A program made the translations under genes and the position numbers. Positions 1 to 13,084 of a stretch of DNA of 64,000 nt are shown here, piece after piece. Numbering within the stretch: the stretch's first letter is position 1; each line of letters opens with the position of its first letter. Location of the stretch: the NCBI GenBank assembly GCA_903813345.2, contig CAIIXF020000008.1:38378867-38442866 (forward strand), written 5' to 3'. The notes under the pieces were generated by a model. The model did no database searches. It saw only the letters and a program-made list of their open reading frames with translations, and was not told where the DNA came from. The stretch is from Owenia fusiformis (Eukaryota; Annelida; Polychaeta; Sabellida; Oweniidae).

Positions 1-215
1 TATACAAGGGTTGTTCAAAAGGTTCTGCACAAATATCTCATGAAAATAATGAACCGATCTTGTTCATATTTAGTGAGTTTGTGCCCCCATCTTATTCCCT
101 TACACTATCAAGGTTCCATGTATGTATAATCATTACTTAACATTTCATGGTTGCTATGGTAACCAAGGTGATGGCGGCACCGTCCATATCATTTTCAAGA
201 GAAAACTAGTAATAT

Positions 216-1464
216 TATAAAATACCAGCCCCGGAGTTATACAATAAGTAGGTAGCTACGACCGGGACTATTAATGAAGCTAGCATTTTATGATTCAATA
301 AATGATCGATGATCATAAAGACAAAGGGTGAATTTTATGTCTAGAGATTGAAAGACTAAAACAAACCAAAACTCCAAATATTGATAATAATTCACAGATG
401 CAAATCTTTAACTCAAAAGAAGACAATGAACAATTTTACCATTCATCTTATTCATTAATTTATTTTACAAACAAAATATTTCACATACCAAAAGCTTACT
501 ATTAAAGTATCACTTACAATGAGGAAATCAATTCTAGTTAATATAAGAGCAAACATCAAAAGCAAAATCTGCAGTCAGGTGAATATCATAAATTCCTTAA
601 AAACCTGAAGCTAAGTTGTTCTTAATAATTATGAATTGATTCCAATCTTACTATAAATCATCTTTAAATCTCTTCCTTCATAAGGCTTTTAGATTTCTCA
701 TGATTCTTTTAGTAAAACAAGATAATGAAATAGAAATGGTATAAACTCTCATTAAAAGTAAAAACTGACGCTTACCTAAATAAGTTCAATTCGTTCCTCT
801 TTTAAAATGACCATCTTGTTATTCTGTTCTATTTCAAACCTATCACAGCTTCTGTGCATGTTTGACTTCCAACAGACTATAGAAATAATCAAAGTCTAAA
901 AACATGAAACTTCTATTGTACTTTTGACTTCATTTGTCCTCTTATAGAAACTTGAAAGTTCTAAACTTTCCTTTTCCATCTTTAGAACACTGAAAGTCCT
1001 TTACAATACTTTTCATCTAAATCAAATTGTTGTTCCCATCATTTACCAGCCAAGATGTGCCCTTGATGATCCGAAATCGCTAACCCAGGAGTTTGTAAAA
1101 TCCTCTCAATTTATACAAGATATTTTTCCATTAAAAAGTGATGTAAGCAACAAAATGATGTAGGCACAATAATGACGTTAATACTATACTTAGCATATGA
1201 CACTATATGACGTACCAAAAATAAAGCAACGTTTCAACTTTTACAAGGCTAAATGAAATGGATACTCTGACATAGTTAGAACAACTGCATCATGTTTTTA
1301 ATGACTCAGAGTGTACTTTATGAGGTGAAATTGACATCACTTTGCTCAAATCAGCTGACTGCAGTTTTGACTATCTTACTATTCAATTGATACAATGGTA
1401 TTCTAGTATGAATATATGAGTACTAAGCAATAACTGATTATATTATAATGAGTGGGCCTCTACA
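216..1464 (-). repeat. LTR copy A (3' LTR of the array in element orientation)
   Basis: 1249 bp. On the minus strand it begins TGTAGAGG directly after the polypurine tract and ends TTTTATA. The outer flank (plus strand 212-215) is the ATAT target duplication. Confidence 0.9.
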
Positions 1465-1475
1465 CTACCCCCTTC
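1465..1475 (-). other. Polypurine tract, unit 1
   Basis: Minus-strand GAAGGGGGTAG lies immediately before the TGTAGAGG start of the LTR, where plus-strand DNA priming occurs in LTR retrotransposons. Confidence 0.8.
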
Positions 1476-2649
1476 AATAGAAAAATTGTTCGTCCTCGAT
1501 CAACATGTCTAAATATGTAAGTCCTGTTTGCTTTAGATGTGCTATGCAGTGCAATGCAATACACTGTATGTAATTTGATACAACACAATTTTTCTAAACT
1601 GTTCTTCAGAGATAAGGAGCTATAAGCTGATATATGTACGTCTATAACAATTTGCATATACATGTATACATTGTATGTCCATCAGAAAGTTTATATAGTT
1701 CTTCGTTTCATAACCCTCAGTTGTAATGTTCATAGGTCTATTCTTTTGCTGGTGCTGGGTATGGTTTATTCAAAGTTTCTGCAAATCTGGAGTCAGATGT
1801 AAAATTGTAACATTCGTTCTACAGGTAGCAGAAAAACTGGTAATCAACTCCTCATTGTAGGAAGTTCACAGCTCTGTCATTAGGAAGTCTGCATTGTTCT
1901 GTCCATCTATTCCCACGTATACGACTGGATCTCAGCATCCCATCTGACTTGTGCCAACTTGGAGGTAGCTCCAACTACAGCATCACTGCATGCTGCACAA
2001 ATGACACTGAGATCAACACGGGATCAGTGCTTTGTAGTATGCATTGAACTACTGAGCAGACATCCTTCATACATTCTCATATCGCTACCCAGAGGCCTTC
2101 GAAGGGTTCCACCATAACATGGCAAACCTAAAATTTAATAAGATTCTAACCTGTCTATCCTACTTGAAGGGTTTTAAGTATTTCTATACGAACCCCCCTT
2201 AGGATCTAAAGGCATTAATCTTCTTAGGTTACTTAGATTAAGTCATATATAATAACTTGTCCAACATTAGACTATAGGGTGATCATTCCACCACCCTCTT
2301 TCTAATCTATACAAGTCTAATAATATACAATAATATATAGAATATAAGGAATTAAACAATACATTCTGTAACAAAATATGAAACTTCTTCAAAACATAAA
2401 ACACTCAACCTGCTTGTTCCAGGTTCTCTGTTTGCTTTCATTTTATAACATTTTCTTCAATATTCATTCAACTGTTAACTCACTGTCAAAATCATGATCT
2501 CCATAAATGACATTAGAAAACAAGAAAACATTAAAACGATACCTAGAAATTAATTGAAATTAAAAAGTCAATCATAATTTTTTTTTTTTTTAAATTTCCT
2601 AATTTGGTATCAGGAAATCAGTTCGAAAACTCTTCTTATTTTAGTTCAG

Positions 2650-3750
2650 TTAACACAATCTATGCCTACAGATCAAATTTACATTTTGCAAAACCATCCT
2701 GATTCTGTATCTAACAAAAAACAACAACAACTTAATCCTAGCACAGTCATAGTCCGTCAAATTCTTTGTCAAATCGTCAATCAGATGTCTCAAATGGTCG
2801 GGTATATCTTCATCCGTCTTTTCCGGAGATTGGTATTCAATGCCACCAGCTGCAATGTTATTTCCAGTCACACGTTCATACCTTGTTACACCATCGTCAT
2901 GAGAACAGAGGGCGTGACCTGGACAATCAATCATCCTAGCGGTATAGGGCTGCCCGAGGTGCACGTTCGGCACGTCATCTAAGGACTTTTCAGCTTCACT
3001 TTCCAGCGCCTCGTCAGCTACAGCAGTGCAAGGGGTCAGACCTGAACATAATCTCAGATCCCTAGTTAGGACGTTTCCAGCGCATAAGGGATCGTCAGTC
3101 TCTGAATGATCGTCATCATCGCATCGAGACTCCCCAATTACGTCACGAGGTAAAATGTCAGGTCGTAGTCTGGCACGTTTGCCCTTCACCCCCTGTGGAC
3201 CATCTCTCATTGAATTACCAATTTCCGGATAAGTACCACCCTCAATATCAAGTTTTTCCCCACAAGAAACAACAGGATCCCCTATGTTAAACATTGGTTC
3301 CCCAGTTGCTACTGCAGCATTCTTGTAAAGGAACAAGGGTTCTAAACTAAGATTAGCCAATCTAATTGGAATAAAAGGTTGACTAGGGTCAACTAGGGAT
3401 TTGGCAACAATCAGGGGTGGAAATCTTTCTCTATCTGCCAAATTCCCATTCATTTCAATTAACAAAGGTGTATCACCCAAGTGTTGACATTGAACTTTTC
3501 CGGGAACAATCATTTCTGTCATGGGAGGCACTCTGACAGTATCTTGCATCAAAATTCGGCACTTTGTAGACAAATCAGTCTCTAATATACAATCAAAATC
3601 TTTGCCATGCATAGTCAACAGTGCATCCCCGACATTAATAATTGCCTTTTGGTTCTTTAAAAAATTGTAGCCTAACACAGCCAGAGTAGTTGTCGGCCAC
3701 AAATGATTTTTGAACCACCCGTTATACCCTGACACAAATAAAACATGCAA
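2650..3750 (-). pseudogene. Ty3/gypsy pol fragment: protease C-terminus plus linker, no RT (unit 1)
   Basis: 366-codon minus-strand ORF. Around residues 24-40 it carries LGYNFLKNQKAIINV, the pattern that closes gypsy retropepsins (LGxDFL..hxAiiNv). It is followed by the usual linker with PFIPIRLANLSLEPLFLYK, an acidic Asp-rich stretch, and near the C-terminus PDHLRHLIDDLTKNLTDYD, which in intact elements stands just ahead of reverse transcriptase. The catalytic D-S/T-G of the protease is not in the ORF, and the RT that should follow is missing. The first codon is TTG right after an in-frame TGA, so no real start is evident. The sequence TTTTATTTGTGTCAG just inside the ORF looks like a splice acceptor, so the segment may have been read as an exon. 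It is probably non-functional as an enzyme. The identical copy lies 4697 bp downstream. Confidence 0.75.
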
Positions 3751-4901
3751 TCAATTTAGCTAATAGCTAATTAAAGAATCATAGTGATAGCATTATTGCT
3801 ATCAAATGGTCAAAACTCTTACTAATTTTGTTTCACTTGAAAAATACTTATATTTCAATTCTTGCCTCTTTATAAATTAAAACAGGTTAGATATTCACTA
3901 ACCAACTGTTTACCAAACATCTAGATAACAACAACAGTGAGCGCCATCTTTCAATATAATAGTATTATTCTTTGGGCAATAACAAGTAAATGCTCTATAA
4001 GTAGAATACCTTAGCTAACAACATAGCTGCATTTTCACTATTCCAATATTTATACTTAAGAGAATTTCTTATATCTCTATTCAAAATCAAACAAATATAT
4101 GTATATATCAAGTACAGACAGATTTAGGGTCAAAAACTTAAATTTTCTTCATAATTCTCTTTTGATTCATAACTTAATTCCATGAGATATATTTCTCATA
4201 TAAAACAAATCTGGTTTCCCTAACAAAAACAACTATTAATCGCCTGTATACTTTACTTCTCTAATCTGAACAAACCGAGTCTTAAGTGGTTATCTCACCT
4301 CCCCCTGATGAAAGGCAGATTCCCTCTGTGAAACTTAATCTGAAAACGGTCTTGCTAAAGCAACAATACATCTATGCCTAACAAGTTTATATCTGTTGGC
4401 CTTGAAATTCAACACTGTTAAGGTTAAATGAGGATAATTCTCTTGGCCATGAGAACCATAGACATTATGACCTTGTGTTAATCCCAATGTAATTCTATCC
4501 AGATAGCACCATAATGATCAGTAGACTCAGTTTCAGTACTCAAATTTAAAAAATAGTTAAATTTCCTTACCTCAGGTTTATCACACACTTCCGGATCAAA
4601 AGTTATGACACCATTGAGAAGACTAGTCTCGGTCTATATGTAATCAATGATACTAAACTGTACCTCCCAACCCCAAGGTCTCAAAAGTTAAAGCCTCCTC
4701 AGCCTGTCATGCTGAGGAAACTGGGTAGCAATTCCTCAAGGGCAACATCTGACAAAAATTTAAATCTGACTTCATTGAACACCCTTGCAAATTGTGTGCT
4801 ATATTTTTAAAACAGACAACCACAACTGATCACCAATCGATAATTGACTAAAAATAATAAAAAGGGTCCCTTAAAACAAGATTTTAAGAGCATCTCACCA
4901 A

Positions 4902-4911
4902 GCTGCCACCA
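4902..4911 (-). other. Primer binding site, unit 1
   Basis: Minus-strand TGGTGGCAGC lies one base after the LTR end. It is the complement of a tRNA ending GCTGCCA-CCA, which matches eukaryotic tRNA-Leu(UAG) as I recall it over the first ten bases. The match beyond ten bases is weak. Confidence 0.7.
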
Positions 4912-4912
4912 A

Positions 4913-6161
4913 TATAAAATACCAGCCCCGGAGTTATACAATAAGTAGGTAGCTACGACCGGGACTATTAATGAAGCTAGCATTTTATGATTCAATAAAT
5001 GATCGATGATCATAAAGACAAAGGGTGAATTTTATGTCTAGAGATTGAAAGACTAAAACAAACCAAAACTCCAAATATTGATAATAATTCACAGATGCAA
5101 ATCTTTAACTCAAAAGAAGACAATGAACAATTTTACCATTCATCTTATTCATTAATTTATTTTACAAACAAAATATTTCACATACCAAAAGCTTACTATT
5201 AAAGTATCACTTACAATGAGGAAATCAATTCTAGTTAATATAAGAGCAAACATCAAAAGCAAAATCTGCAGTCAGGTGAATATCATAAATTCCTTAAAAA
5301 CCTGAAGCTAAGTTGTTCTTAATAATTATGAATTGATTCCAATCTTACTATAAATCATCTTTAAATCTCTTCCTTCATAAGGCTTTTAGATTTCTCATGA
5401 TTCTTTTAGTAAAACAAGATAATGAAATAGAAATGGTATAAACTCTCATTAAAAGTAAAAACTGACGCTTACCTAAATAAGTTCAATTCGTTCCTCTTTT
5501 AAAATGACCATCTTGTTATTCTGTTCTATTTCAAACCTATCACAGCTTCTGTGCATGTTTGACTTCCAACAGACTATAGAAATAATCAAAGTCTAAAAAC
5601 ATGAAACTTCTATTGTACTTTTGACTTCATTTGTCCTCTTATAGAAACTTGAAAGTTCTAAACTTTCCTTTTCCATCTTTAGAACACTGAAAGTCCTTTA
5701 CAATACTTTTCATCTAAATCAAATTGTTGTTCCCATCATTTACCAGCCAAGATGTGCCCTTGATGATCCGAAATCGCTAACCCAGGAGTTTGTAAAATCC
5801 TCTCAATTTATACAAGATATTTTTCCATTAAAAAGTGATGTAAGCAACAAAATGATGTAGGCACAATAATGACGTTAATACTATACTTAGCATATGACAC
5901 TATATGACGTACCAAAAATAAAGCAACGTTTCAACTTTTACAAGGCTAAATGAAATGGATACTCTGACATAGTTAGAACAACTGCATCATGTTTTTAATG
6001 ACTCAGAGTGTACTTTATGAGGTGAAATTGACATCACTTTGCTCAAATCAGCTGACTGCAGTTTTGACTATCTTACTATTCAATTGATACAATGGTATTC
6101 TAGTATGAATATATGAGTACTAAGCAATAACTGATTATATTATAATGAGTGGGCCTCTACA
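4913..6161 (-). repeat. LTR copy B (shared middle LTR)
   Basis: 1249 bp, same sequence as copies A and C. It has a primer binding site on one side and a polypurine tract on the other and no target duplication, so it serves as 5' LTR of one unit and 3' LTR of the next. Confidence 0.9.
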
Positions 6162-6172
6162 CTACCCCCTTC
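6162..6172 (-). other. Polypurine tract, unit 2
   Basis: Second GAAGGGGGTAG (minus strand), exactly 4697 bp from the first and adjoining LTR copy B. Confidence 0.8.
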
Positions 6173-7346
6173 AATAGAAAAATTGTTCGTCCTCGATCAA
6201 CATGTCTAAATATGTAAGTCCTGTTTGCTTTAGATGTGCTATGCAGTGCAATGCAATACACTGTATGTAATTTGATACAACACAATTTTTCTAAACTGTT
6301 CTTCAGAGATAAGGAGCTATAAGCTGATATATGTACGTCTATAACAATTTGCATATACATGTATACATTGTATGTCCATCAGAAAGTTTATATAGTTCTT
6401 CGTTTCATAACCCTCAGTTGTAATGTTCATAGGTCTATTCTTTTGCTGGTGCTGGGTATGGTTTATTCAAAGTTTCTGCAAATCTGGAGTCAGATGTAAA
6501 ATTGTAACATTCGTTCTACAGGTAGCAGAAAAACTGGTAATCAACTCCTCATTGTAGGAAGTTCACAGCTCTGTCATTAGGAAGTCTGCATTGTTCTGTC
6601 CATCTATTCCCACGTATACGACTGGATCTCAGCATCCCATCTGACTTGTGCCAACTTGGAGGTAGCTCCAACTACAGCATCACTGCATGCTGCACAAATG
6701 ACACTGAGATCAACACGGGATCAGTGCTTTGTAGTATGCATTGAACTACTGAGCAGACATCCTTCATACATTCTCATATCGCTACCCAGAGGCCTTCGAA
6801 GGGTTCCACCATAACATGGCAAACCTAAAATTTAATAAGATTCTAACCTGTCTATCCTACTTGAAGGGTTTTAAGTATTTCTATACGAACCCCCCTTAGG
6901 ATCTAAAGGCATTAATCTTCTTAGGTTACTTAGATTAAGTCATATATAATAACTTGTCCAACATTAGACTATAGGGTGATCATTCCACCACCCTCTTTCT
7001 AATCTATACAAGTCTAATAATATACAATAATATATAGAATATAAGGAATTAAACAATACATTCTGTAACAAAATATGAAACTTCTTCAAAACATAAAACA
7101 CTCAACCTGCTTGTTCCAGGTTCTCTGTTTGCTTTCATTTTATAACATTTTCTTCAATATTCATTCAACTGTTAACTCACTGTCAAAATCATGATCTCCA
7201 TAAATGACATTAGAAAACAAGAAAACATTAAAACGATACCTAGAAATTAATTGAAATTAAAAAGTCAATCATAATTTTTTTTTTTTTTAAATTTCCTAAT
7301 TTGGTATCAGGAAATCAGTTCGAAAACTCTTCTTATTTTAGTTCAG

Positions 7347-8447
7347 TTAACACAATCTATGCCTACAGATCAAATTTACATTTTGCAAAACCATCCTGAT
7401 TCTGTATCTAACAAAAAACAACAACAACTTAATCCTAGCACAGTCATAGTCCGTCAAATTCTTTGTCAAATCGTCAATCAGATGTCTCAAATGGTCGGGT
7501 ATATCTTCATCCGTCTTTTCCGGAGATTGGTATTCAATGCCACCAGCTGCAATGTTATTTCCAGTCACACGTTCATACCTTGTTACACCATCGTCATGAG
7601 AACAGAGGGCGTGACCTGGACAATCAATCATCCTAGCGGTATAGGGCTGCCCGAGGTGCACGTTCGGCACGTCATCTAAGGACTTTTCAGCTTCACTTTC
7701 CAGCGCCTCGTCAGCTACAGCAGTGCAAGGGGTCAGACCTGAACATAATCTCAGATCCCTAGTTAGGACGTTTCCAGCGCATAAGGGATCGTCAGTCTCT
7801 GAATGATCGTCATCATCGCATCGAGACTCCCCAATTACGTCACGAGGTAAAATGTCAGGTCGTAGTCTGGCACGTTTGCCCTTCACCCCCTGTGGACCAT
7901 CTCTCATTGAATTACCAATTTCCGGATAAGTACCACCCTCAATATCAAGTTTTTCCCCACAAGAAACAACAGGATCCCCTATGTTAAACATTGGTTCCCC
8001 AGTTGCTACTGCAGCATTCTTGTAAAGGAACAAGGGTTCTAAACTAAGATTAGCCAATCTAATTGGAATAAAAGGTTGACTAGGGTCAACTAGGGATTTG
8101 GCAACAATCAGGGGTGGAAATCTTTCTCTATCTGCCAAATTCCCATTCATTTCAATTAACAAAGGTGTATCACCCAAGTGTTGACATTGAACTTTTCCGG
8201 GAACAATCATTTCTGTCATGGGAGGCACTCTGACAGTATCTTGCATCAAAATTCGGCACTTTGTAGACAAATCAGTCTCTAATATACAATCAAAATCTTT
8301 GCCATGCATAGTCAACAGTGCATCCCCGACATTAATAATTGCCTTTTGGTTCTTTAAAAAATTGTAGCCTAACACAGCCAGAGTAGTTGTCGGCCACAAA
8401 TGATTTTTGAACCACCCGTTATACCCTGACACAAATAAAACATGCAA
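7347..8447 (-). pseudogene. Ty3/gypsy pol fragment: protease C-terminus plus linker, no RT (unit 2)
   Basis: Same 366-codon reading frame as at 2650-3750, with no amino-acid difference and exactly 4697 bp away. It retains the protease-closing LGYNFL motif and the pre-RT linker, lacks the protease active-site aspartate, and has no downstream RT. Perfect preservation of a frame in both units does not by itself show selection, because the whole units appear identical. Confidence 0.75.
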
Positions 8448-9598
8448 TCAATTTAGCTAATAGCTAATTAAAGAATCATAGTGATAGCATTATTGCTATC
8501 AAATGGTCAAAACTCTTACTAATTTTGTTTCACTTGAAAAATACTTATATTTCAATTCTTGCCTCTTTATAAATTAAAACAGGTTAGATATTCACTAACC
8601 AACTGTTTACCAAACATCTAGATAACAACAACAGTGAGCGCCATCTTTCAATATAATAGTATTATTCTTTGGGCAATAACAAGTAAATGCTCTATAAGTA
8701 GAATACCTTAGCTAACAACATAGCTGCATTTTCACTATTCCAATATTTATACTTAAGAGAATTTCTTATATCTCTATTCAAAATCAAACAAATATATGTA
8801 TATATCAAGTACAGACAGATTTAGGGTCAAAAACTTAAATTTTCTTCATAATTCTCTTTTGATTCATAACTTAATTCCATGAGATATATTTCTCATATAA
8901 AACAAATCTGGTTTCCCTAACAAAAACAACTATTAATCGCCTGTATACTTTACTTCTCTAATCTGAACAAACCGAGTCTTAAGTGGTTATCTCACCTCCC
9001 CCTGATGAAAGGCAGATTCCCTCTGTGAAACTTAATCTGAAAACGGTCTTGCTAAAGCAACAATACATCTATGCCTAACAAGTTTATATCTGTTGGCCTT
9101 GAAATTCAACACTGTTAAGGTTAAATGAGGATAATTCTCTTGGCCATGAGAACCATAGACATTATGACCTTGTGTTAATCCCAATGTAATTCTATCCAGA
9201 TAGCACCATAATGATCAGTAGACTCAGTTTCAGTACTCAAATTTAAAAAATAGTTAAATTTCCTTACCTCAGGTTTATCACACACTTCCGGATCAAAAGT
9301 TATGACACCATTGAGAAGACTAGTCTCGGTCTATATGTAATCAATGATACTAAACTGTACCTCCCAACCCCAAGGTCTCAAAAGTTAAAGCCTCCTCAGC
9401 CTGTCATGCTGAGGAAACTGGGTAGCAATTCCTCAAGGGCAACATCTGACAAAAATTTAAATCTGACTTCATTGAACACCCTTGCAAATTGTGTGCTATA
9501 TTTTTAAAACAGACAACCACAACTGATCACCAATCGATAATTGACTAAAAATAATAAAAAGGGTCCCTTAAAACAAGATTTTAAGAGCATCTCACCAA

Positions 9599-9608
9599 GC
9601 TGCCACCA
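9599..9608 (-). other. Primer binding site, unit 2
   Basis: Second TGGTGGCAGC (minus strand), one base after the end of LTR copy C, tRNA-Leu-like as in unit 1. Confidence 0.7.
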
Positions 9609-9609
9609 A

Positions 9610-10858
9610 TATAAAATACCAGCCCCGGAGTTATACAATAAGTAGGTAGCTACGACCGGGACTATTAATGAAGCTAGCATTTTATGATTCAATAAATGAT
9701 CGATGATCATAAAGACAAAGGGTGAATTTTATGTCTAGAGATTGAAAGACTAAAACAAACCAAAACTCCAAATATTGATAATAATTCACAGATGCAAATC
9801 TTTAACTCAAAAGAAGACAATGAACAATTTTACCATTCATCTTATTCATTAATTTATTTTACAAACAAAATATTTCACATACCAAAAGCTTACTATTAAA
9901 GTATCACTTACAATGAGGAAATCAATTCTAGTTAATATAAGAGCAAACATCAAAAGCAAAATCTGCAGTCAGGTGAATATCATAAATTCCTTAAAAACCT
10001 GAAGCTAAGTTGTTCTTAATAATTATGAATTGATTCCAATCTTACTATAAATCATCTTTAAATCTCTTCCTTCATAAGGCTTTTAGATTTCTCATGATTC
10101 TTTTAGTAAAACAAGATAATGAAATAGAAATGGTATAAACTCTCATTAAAAGTAAAAACTGACGCTTACCTAAATAAGTTCAATTCGTTCCTCTTTTAAA
10201 ATGACCATCTTGTTATTCTGTTCTATTTCAAACCTATCACAGCTTCTGTGCATGTTTGACTTCCAACAGACTATAGAAATAATCAAAGTCTAAAAACATG
10301 AAACTTCTATTGTACTTTTGACTTCATTTGTCCTCTTATAGAAACTTGAAAGTTCTAAACTTTCCTTTTCCATCTTTAGAACACTGAAAGTCCTTTACAA
10401 TACTTTTCATCTAAATCAAATTGTTGTTCCCATCATTTACCAGCCAAGATGTGCCCTTGATGATCCGAAATCGCTAACCCAGGAGTTTGTAAAATCCTCT
10501 CAATTTATACAAGATATTTTTCCATTAAAAAGTGATGTAAGCAACAAAATGATGTAGGCACAATAATGACGTTAATACTATACTTAGCATATGACACTAT
10601 ATGACGTACCAAAAATAAAGCAACGTTTCAACTTTTACAAGGCTAAATGAAATGGATACTCTGACATAGTTAGAACAACTGCATCATGTTTTTAATGACT
10701 CAGAGTGTACTTTATGAGGTGAAATTGACATCACTTTGCTCAAATCAGCTGACTGCAGTTTTGACTATCTTACTATTCAATTGATACAATGGTATTCTAG
10801 TATGAATATATGAGTACTAAGCAATAACTGATTATATTATAATGAGTGGGCCTCTACA
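9610..10858 (-). repeat. LTR copy C (5' LTR of the array in element orientation)
   Basis: 1249 bp. The outer end, plus-strand GGCCTCTACA, is followed by the ATAT target duplication at 10859-10862. Confidence 0.9.
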
Positions 10859-10862
10859 ATAT

Positions 10863-12365
10863 ATAAAGCACAATATCAGTAAACATGCCCAAATGTACTT
10901 ACATAAACTATCAACTTATATTCAAGCAATATGTAGTATTGTTTTCGTGGCAAAAATGAATCTTATATTAATACTTCTCATCTTGTTTTCTTTGGAAATG
11001 CCAAAGAATGATCATAAACATACTCTTCAAACATCTTGAACAAATCACTTGATTTTATGACGTTGCTAAAATTATTTATTTATGAAATATCGGAGAATAT
11101 GACTCAAAATAATAAAGTTGAGGCAGAAAACATTGATAGAATACATGTTAAAGAATGGGAAAACAGAATTACACAAGTTAAAATCATTCATACATTAAGA
11201 CATTGCATACATTGACTCCTTAAAGTGTCTCACATATTCGATCAGAATTTGCCATGCAAACATGTTAGTCTACTTTACTGGCCCCCTTGCTGTAACAAGG
11301 AACCCAAAACACATTAAAACGTAAACATAAACCAATTAGTCACTTCACTATGAAAGTGGGGGGGGTGTTAGCAAATGTGTATTAGCAGAATACGCTGTGT
11401 GCATGGACTAACACAGTATCAGTGGTCATTTACTGTGTCAACTTAGTAATCCTTGCATATCGTGCTCACTCAAGTATTGAATAATTTTTTATGATCTAAA
11501 TGTTTGTGGTTTATAAAAAAAATGTGATATATTTTAGTTAGAAATACATTAATTAATATATTCATTCAAACAGCACTAGAATGCGGGAAGAAAGAGCAAT
11601 GGTGACAAAATGCAGACAGAATTTTCCGTAAGGGTTTCAAACATTTCTGGACACAATCATACATGTACTTCATGTGTACTGTTATTTTTCAGTGCTGTAT
11701 TTATACATATAATTTCACGTATTAAAATCACATTTTCCAGCAATGACTTCAAATTCGGAACCACACCCATATCACATTTTCTTCAATAACTCCAAACATG
11801 TGTAAACATTGACCATGTGCATATAAATTCAGATTTCACGCGCTCTTTCCTATTCGAGTACCTCATACACCCCTGCATGGATTTGAGTTGGATTCGCCTT
11901 TTATACGTGAGCCGATACACATCGCAAACGCTGATTGGATAAAGATTGCGAGAATCTTTAAGGCATTGCTAAGTATTCCAAGATGGAATTAGACAAAGGG
12001 AAATGTATTGAAGGTAGCTGTAGTTATCAGAAGGCTTGACATCCTATAGGTAGGAGGGTTCAGACTTGGTTTCAAAGACTGGAGGACAGAATGCTTCAAG
12101 AAATGCATTCCTGTTATGAAAGACTTCATAAGAACCCTATATTTTGATTGATTATAAGTCAATTATGTCATAACCTGACGAACTGTTCAAAGAACACAGA
12201 TTGACCGAACAATTTCAGCCTTTCAAAGCATTCACAAAGTTAATTCAATTAAATAACGTCATATGTACCATGAGACCATTGGTTCACATTTTAAAGTCAA
12301 TGTATCTCAAGAACTATATCGTGTATGGTCCTACAATTTTGGATATGAATGTAGGATAGATCCAT
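10863..12365. other. Non-coding AT-rich stretch
   Basis: No exon, repeat unit or RNA gene could be supported here. It is probably the right half of the old mariner-like element that received the LTR insertion. Confidence 0.5.
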
Positions 12366-13084
12366 AAGAAATTCCATATAAAAATAATAAAATCTCTTCT
12401 CTTGAGAAGCATTCGTGCAAGACTTTTCGAACGACCCTTGTATATTCGATTTGTCAAATATTTGTATCCTCAAACACACATGGCCATATTAATAAACACC
12501 ATTAGTACATTATTTGGTAAACGCTATGGCAGATGGTGTATTTTGTGTATAACATATCTTCAATTGTAGACAACGGAGATATATAATTGAGTGTAGGTAT
12601 TTCTGTCGTGAATCCAAGTTGTCTAGATTAGGTTGTCCAATATTTTCTATCCTCCAAACATTATTTATCCATCTCTGGGAAAAACATTTTTAGATTATTA
12701 TTTTGAGAATGAAAGTACTTAAGAAATAAGAAATTCCATATAAAAATAATAAAATCTCTTCTCTTGAGAAGCATTCGTGCAAGACTTTTCGAACGACCCT
12801 TGTATATTCGATTTGTCAAATATTTGTATCCTCAAACACACATGGCCATATTAATAAACACCATTAGTACATTATTTGGTAAACGCTATGGCAGATGGTG
12901 TATTTTGTGTATAACATATCTTCAATTGTAGACAACGGAGATATATAATTGAGTGTAGGTATTTCTGTCGTGAATCCAAGTTGTCTAGATTAGGTTGTCC
13001 AATATTTTCTATCCTCCAAACATTATTTATCCATCTCTGGGAAAAACATTTTTAGATTATTATTTTGAGAATGAAAGTACTTAA
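12366..13084. repeat. 362-bp tandem duplication spanning a transposon end
   Basis: The segment beginning AAGAAATTCCATATAAAAAT at about 12366 recurs 362 bp later and runs to GAATGAAAGTACTTAA in both copies. Each copy contains the TIR end ACGACCCTTGTATA, so the duplication happened across the boundary of the mariner-like element and is younger than that element. Confidence 0.9.

Larger units (their letters stand above)
216..10858 (-). mobile_element. Tandem array of a non-autonomous Ty3/gypsy-type LTR retrotransposon (3 LTRs, 2 internal regions)
   Basis: The sequence repeats with an exact period of 4697 bp as LTR (216-1464), internal, LTR (4913-6161), internal, LTR (9610-10858). Read on the minus strand each LTR starts TGTAGAGGCCCACTC and ends GGTATTTTATA. 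A primer binding site and a polypurine tract sit at the correct edges of each internal region. ATAT at 212-215 and 10859-10862 is the target duplication, and it is absent at the inner junctions, so the array behaves as one insertion. Length is 2 x 4697 + 1249 = 10643 bp. The internal regions (3448 bp) contain one ORF related to the protease-RT linker of gypsy pol. Gag, reverse transcriptase, RNase H and integrase are not visible. The copies look identical wherever compared, pointing to very recent formation or to an assembly duplication. Confidence 0.93.
3..12442. mobile_element. Putative old mariner-like element interrupted by the LTR array
   Basis: The window opens with TATACAAGGGTTGTTCAAAA, and the reverse complement of 12415-12444 begins TATACAAGGGTCGTTCGAAA, so the two ends form an imperfect terminal inverted repeat of about 30 bp with TA on each outer side. 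TA duplications and a TACRAGGGT-type end fit the Tc1/mariner group. Without the LTR array (216-10858) the element would be about 1.8 kb. No transposase remnant was recognised in the flanks, and the left end coincides with the window edge, so this is a tentative assignment. Confidence 0.4.

Noticed and set aside
2662-2982. 106-codon plus-strand frame inside the LTR element (and its copy at 7359-7679)
   Set aside because: It is the antisense shadow of the pol-linker ORF and has no recognisable domain.
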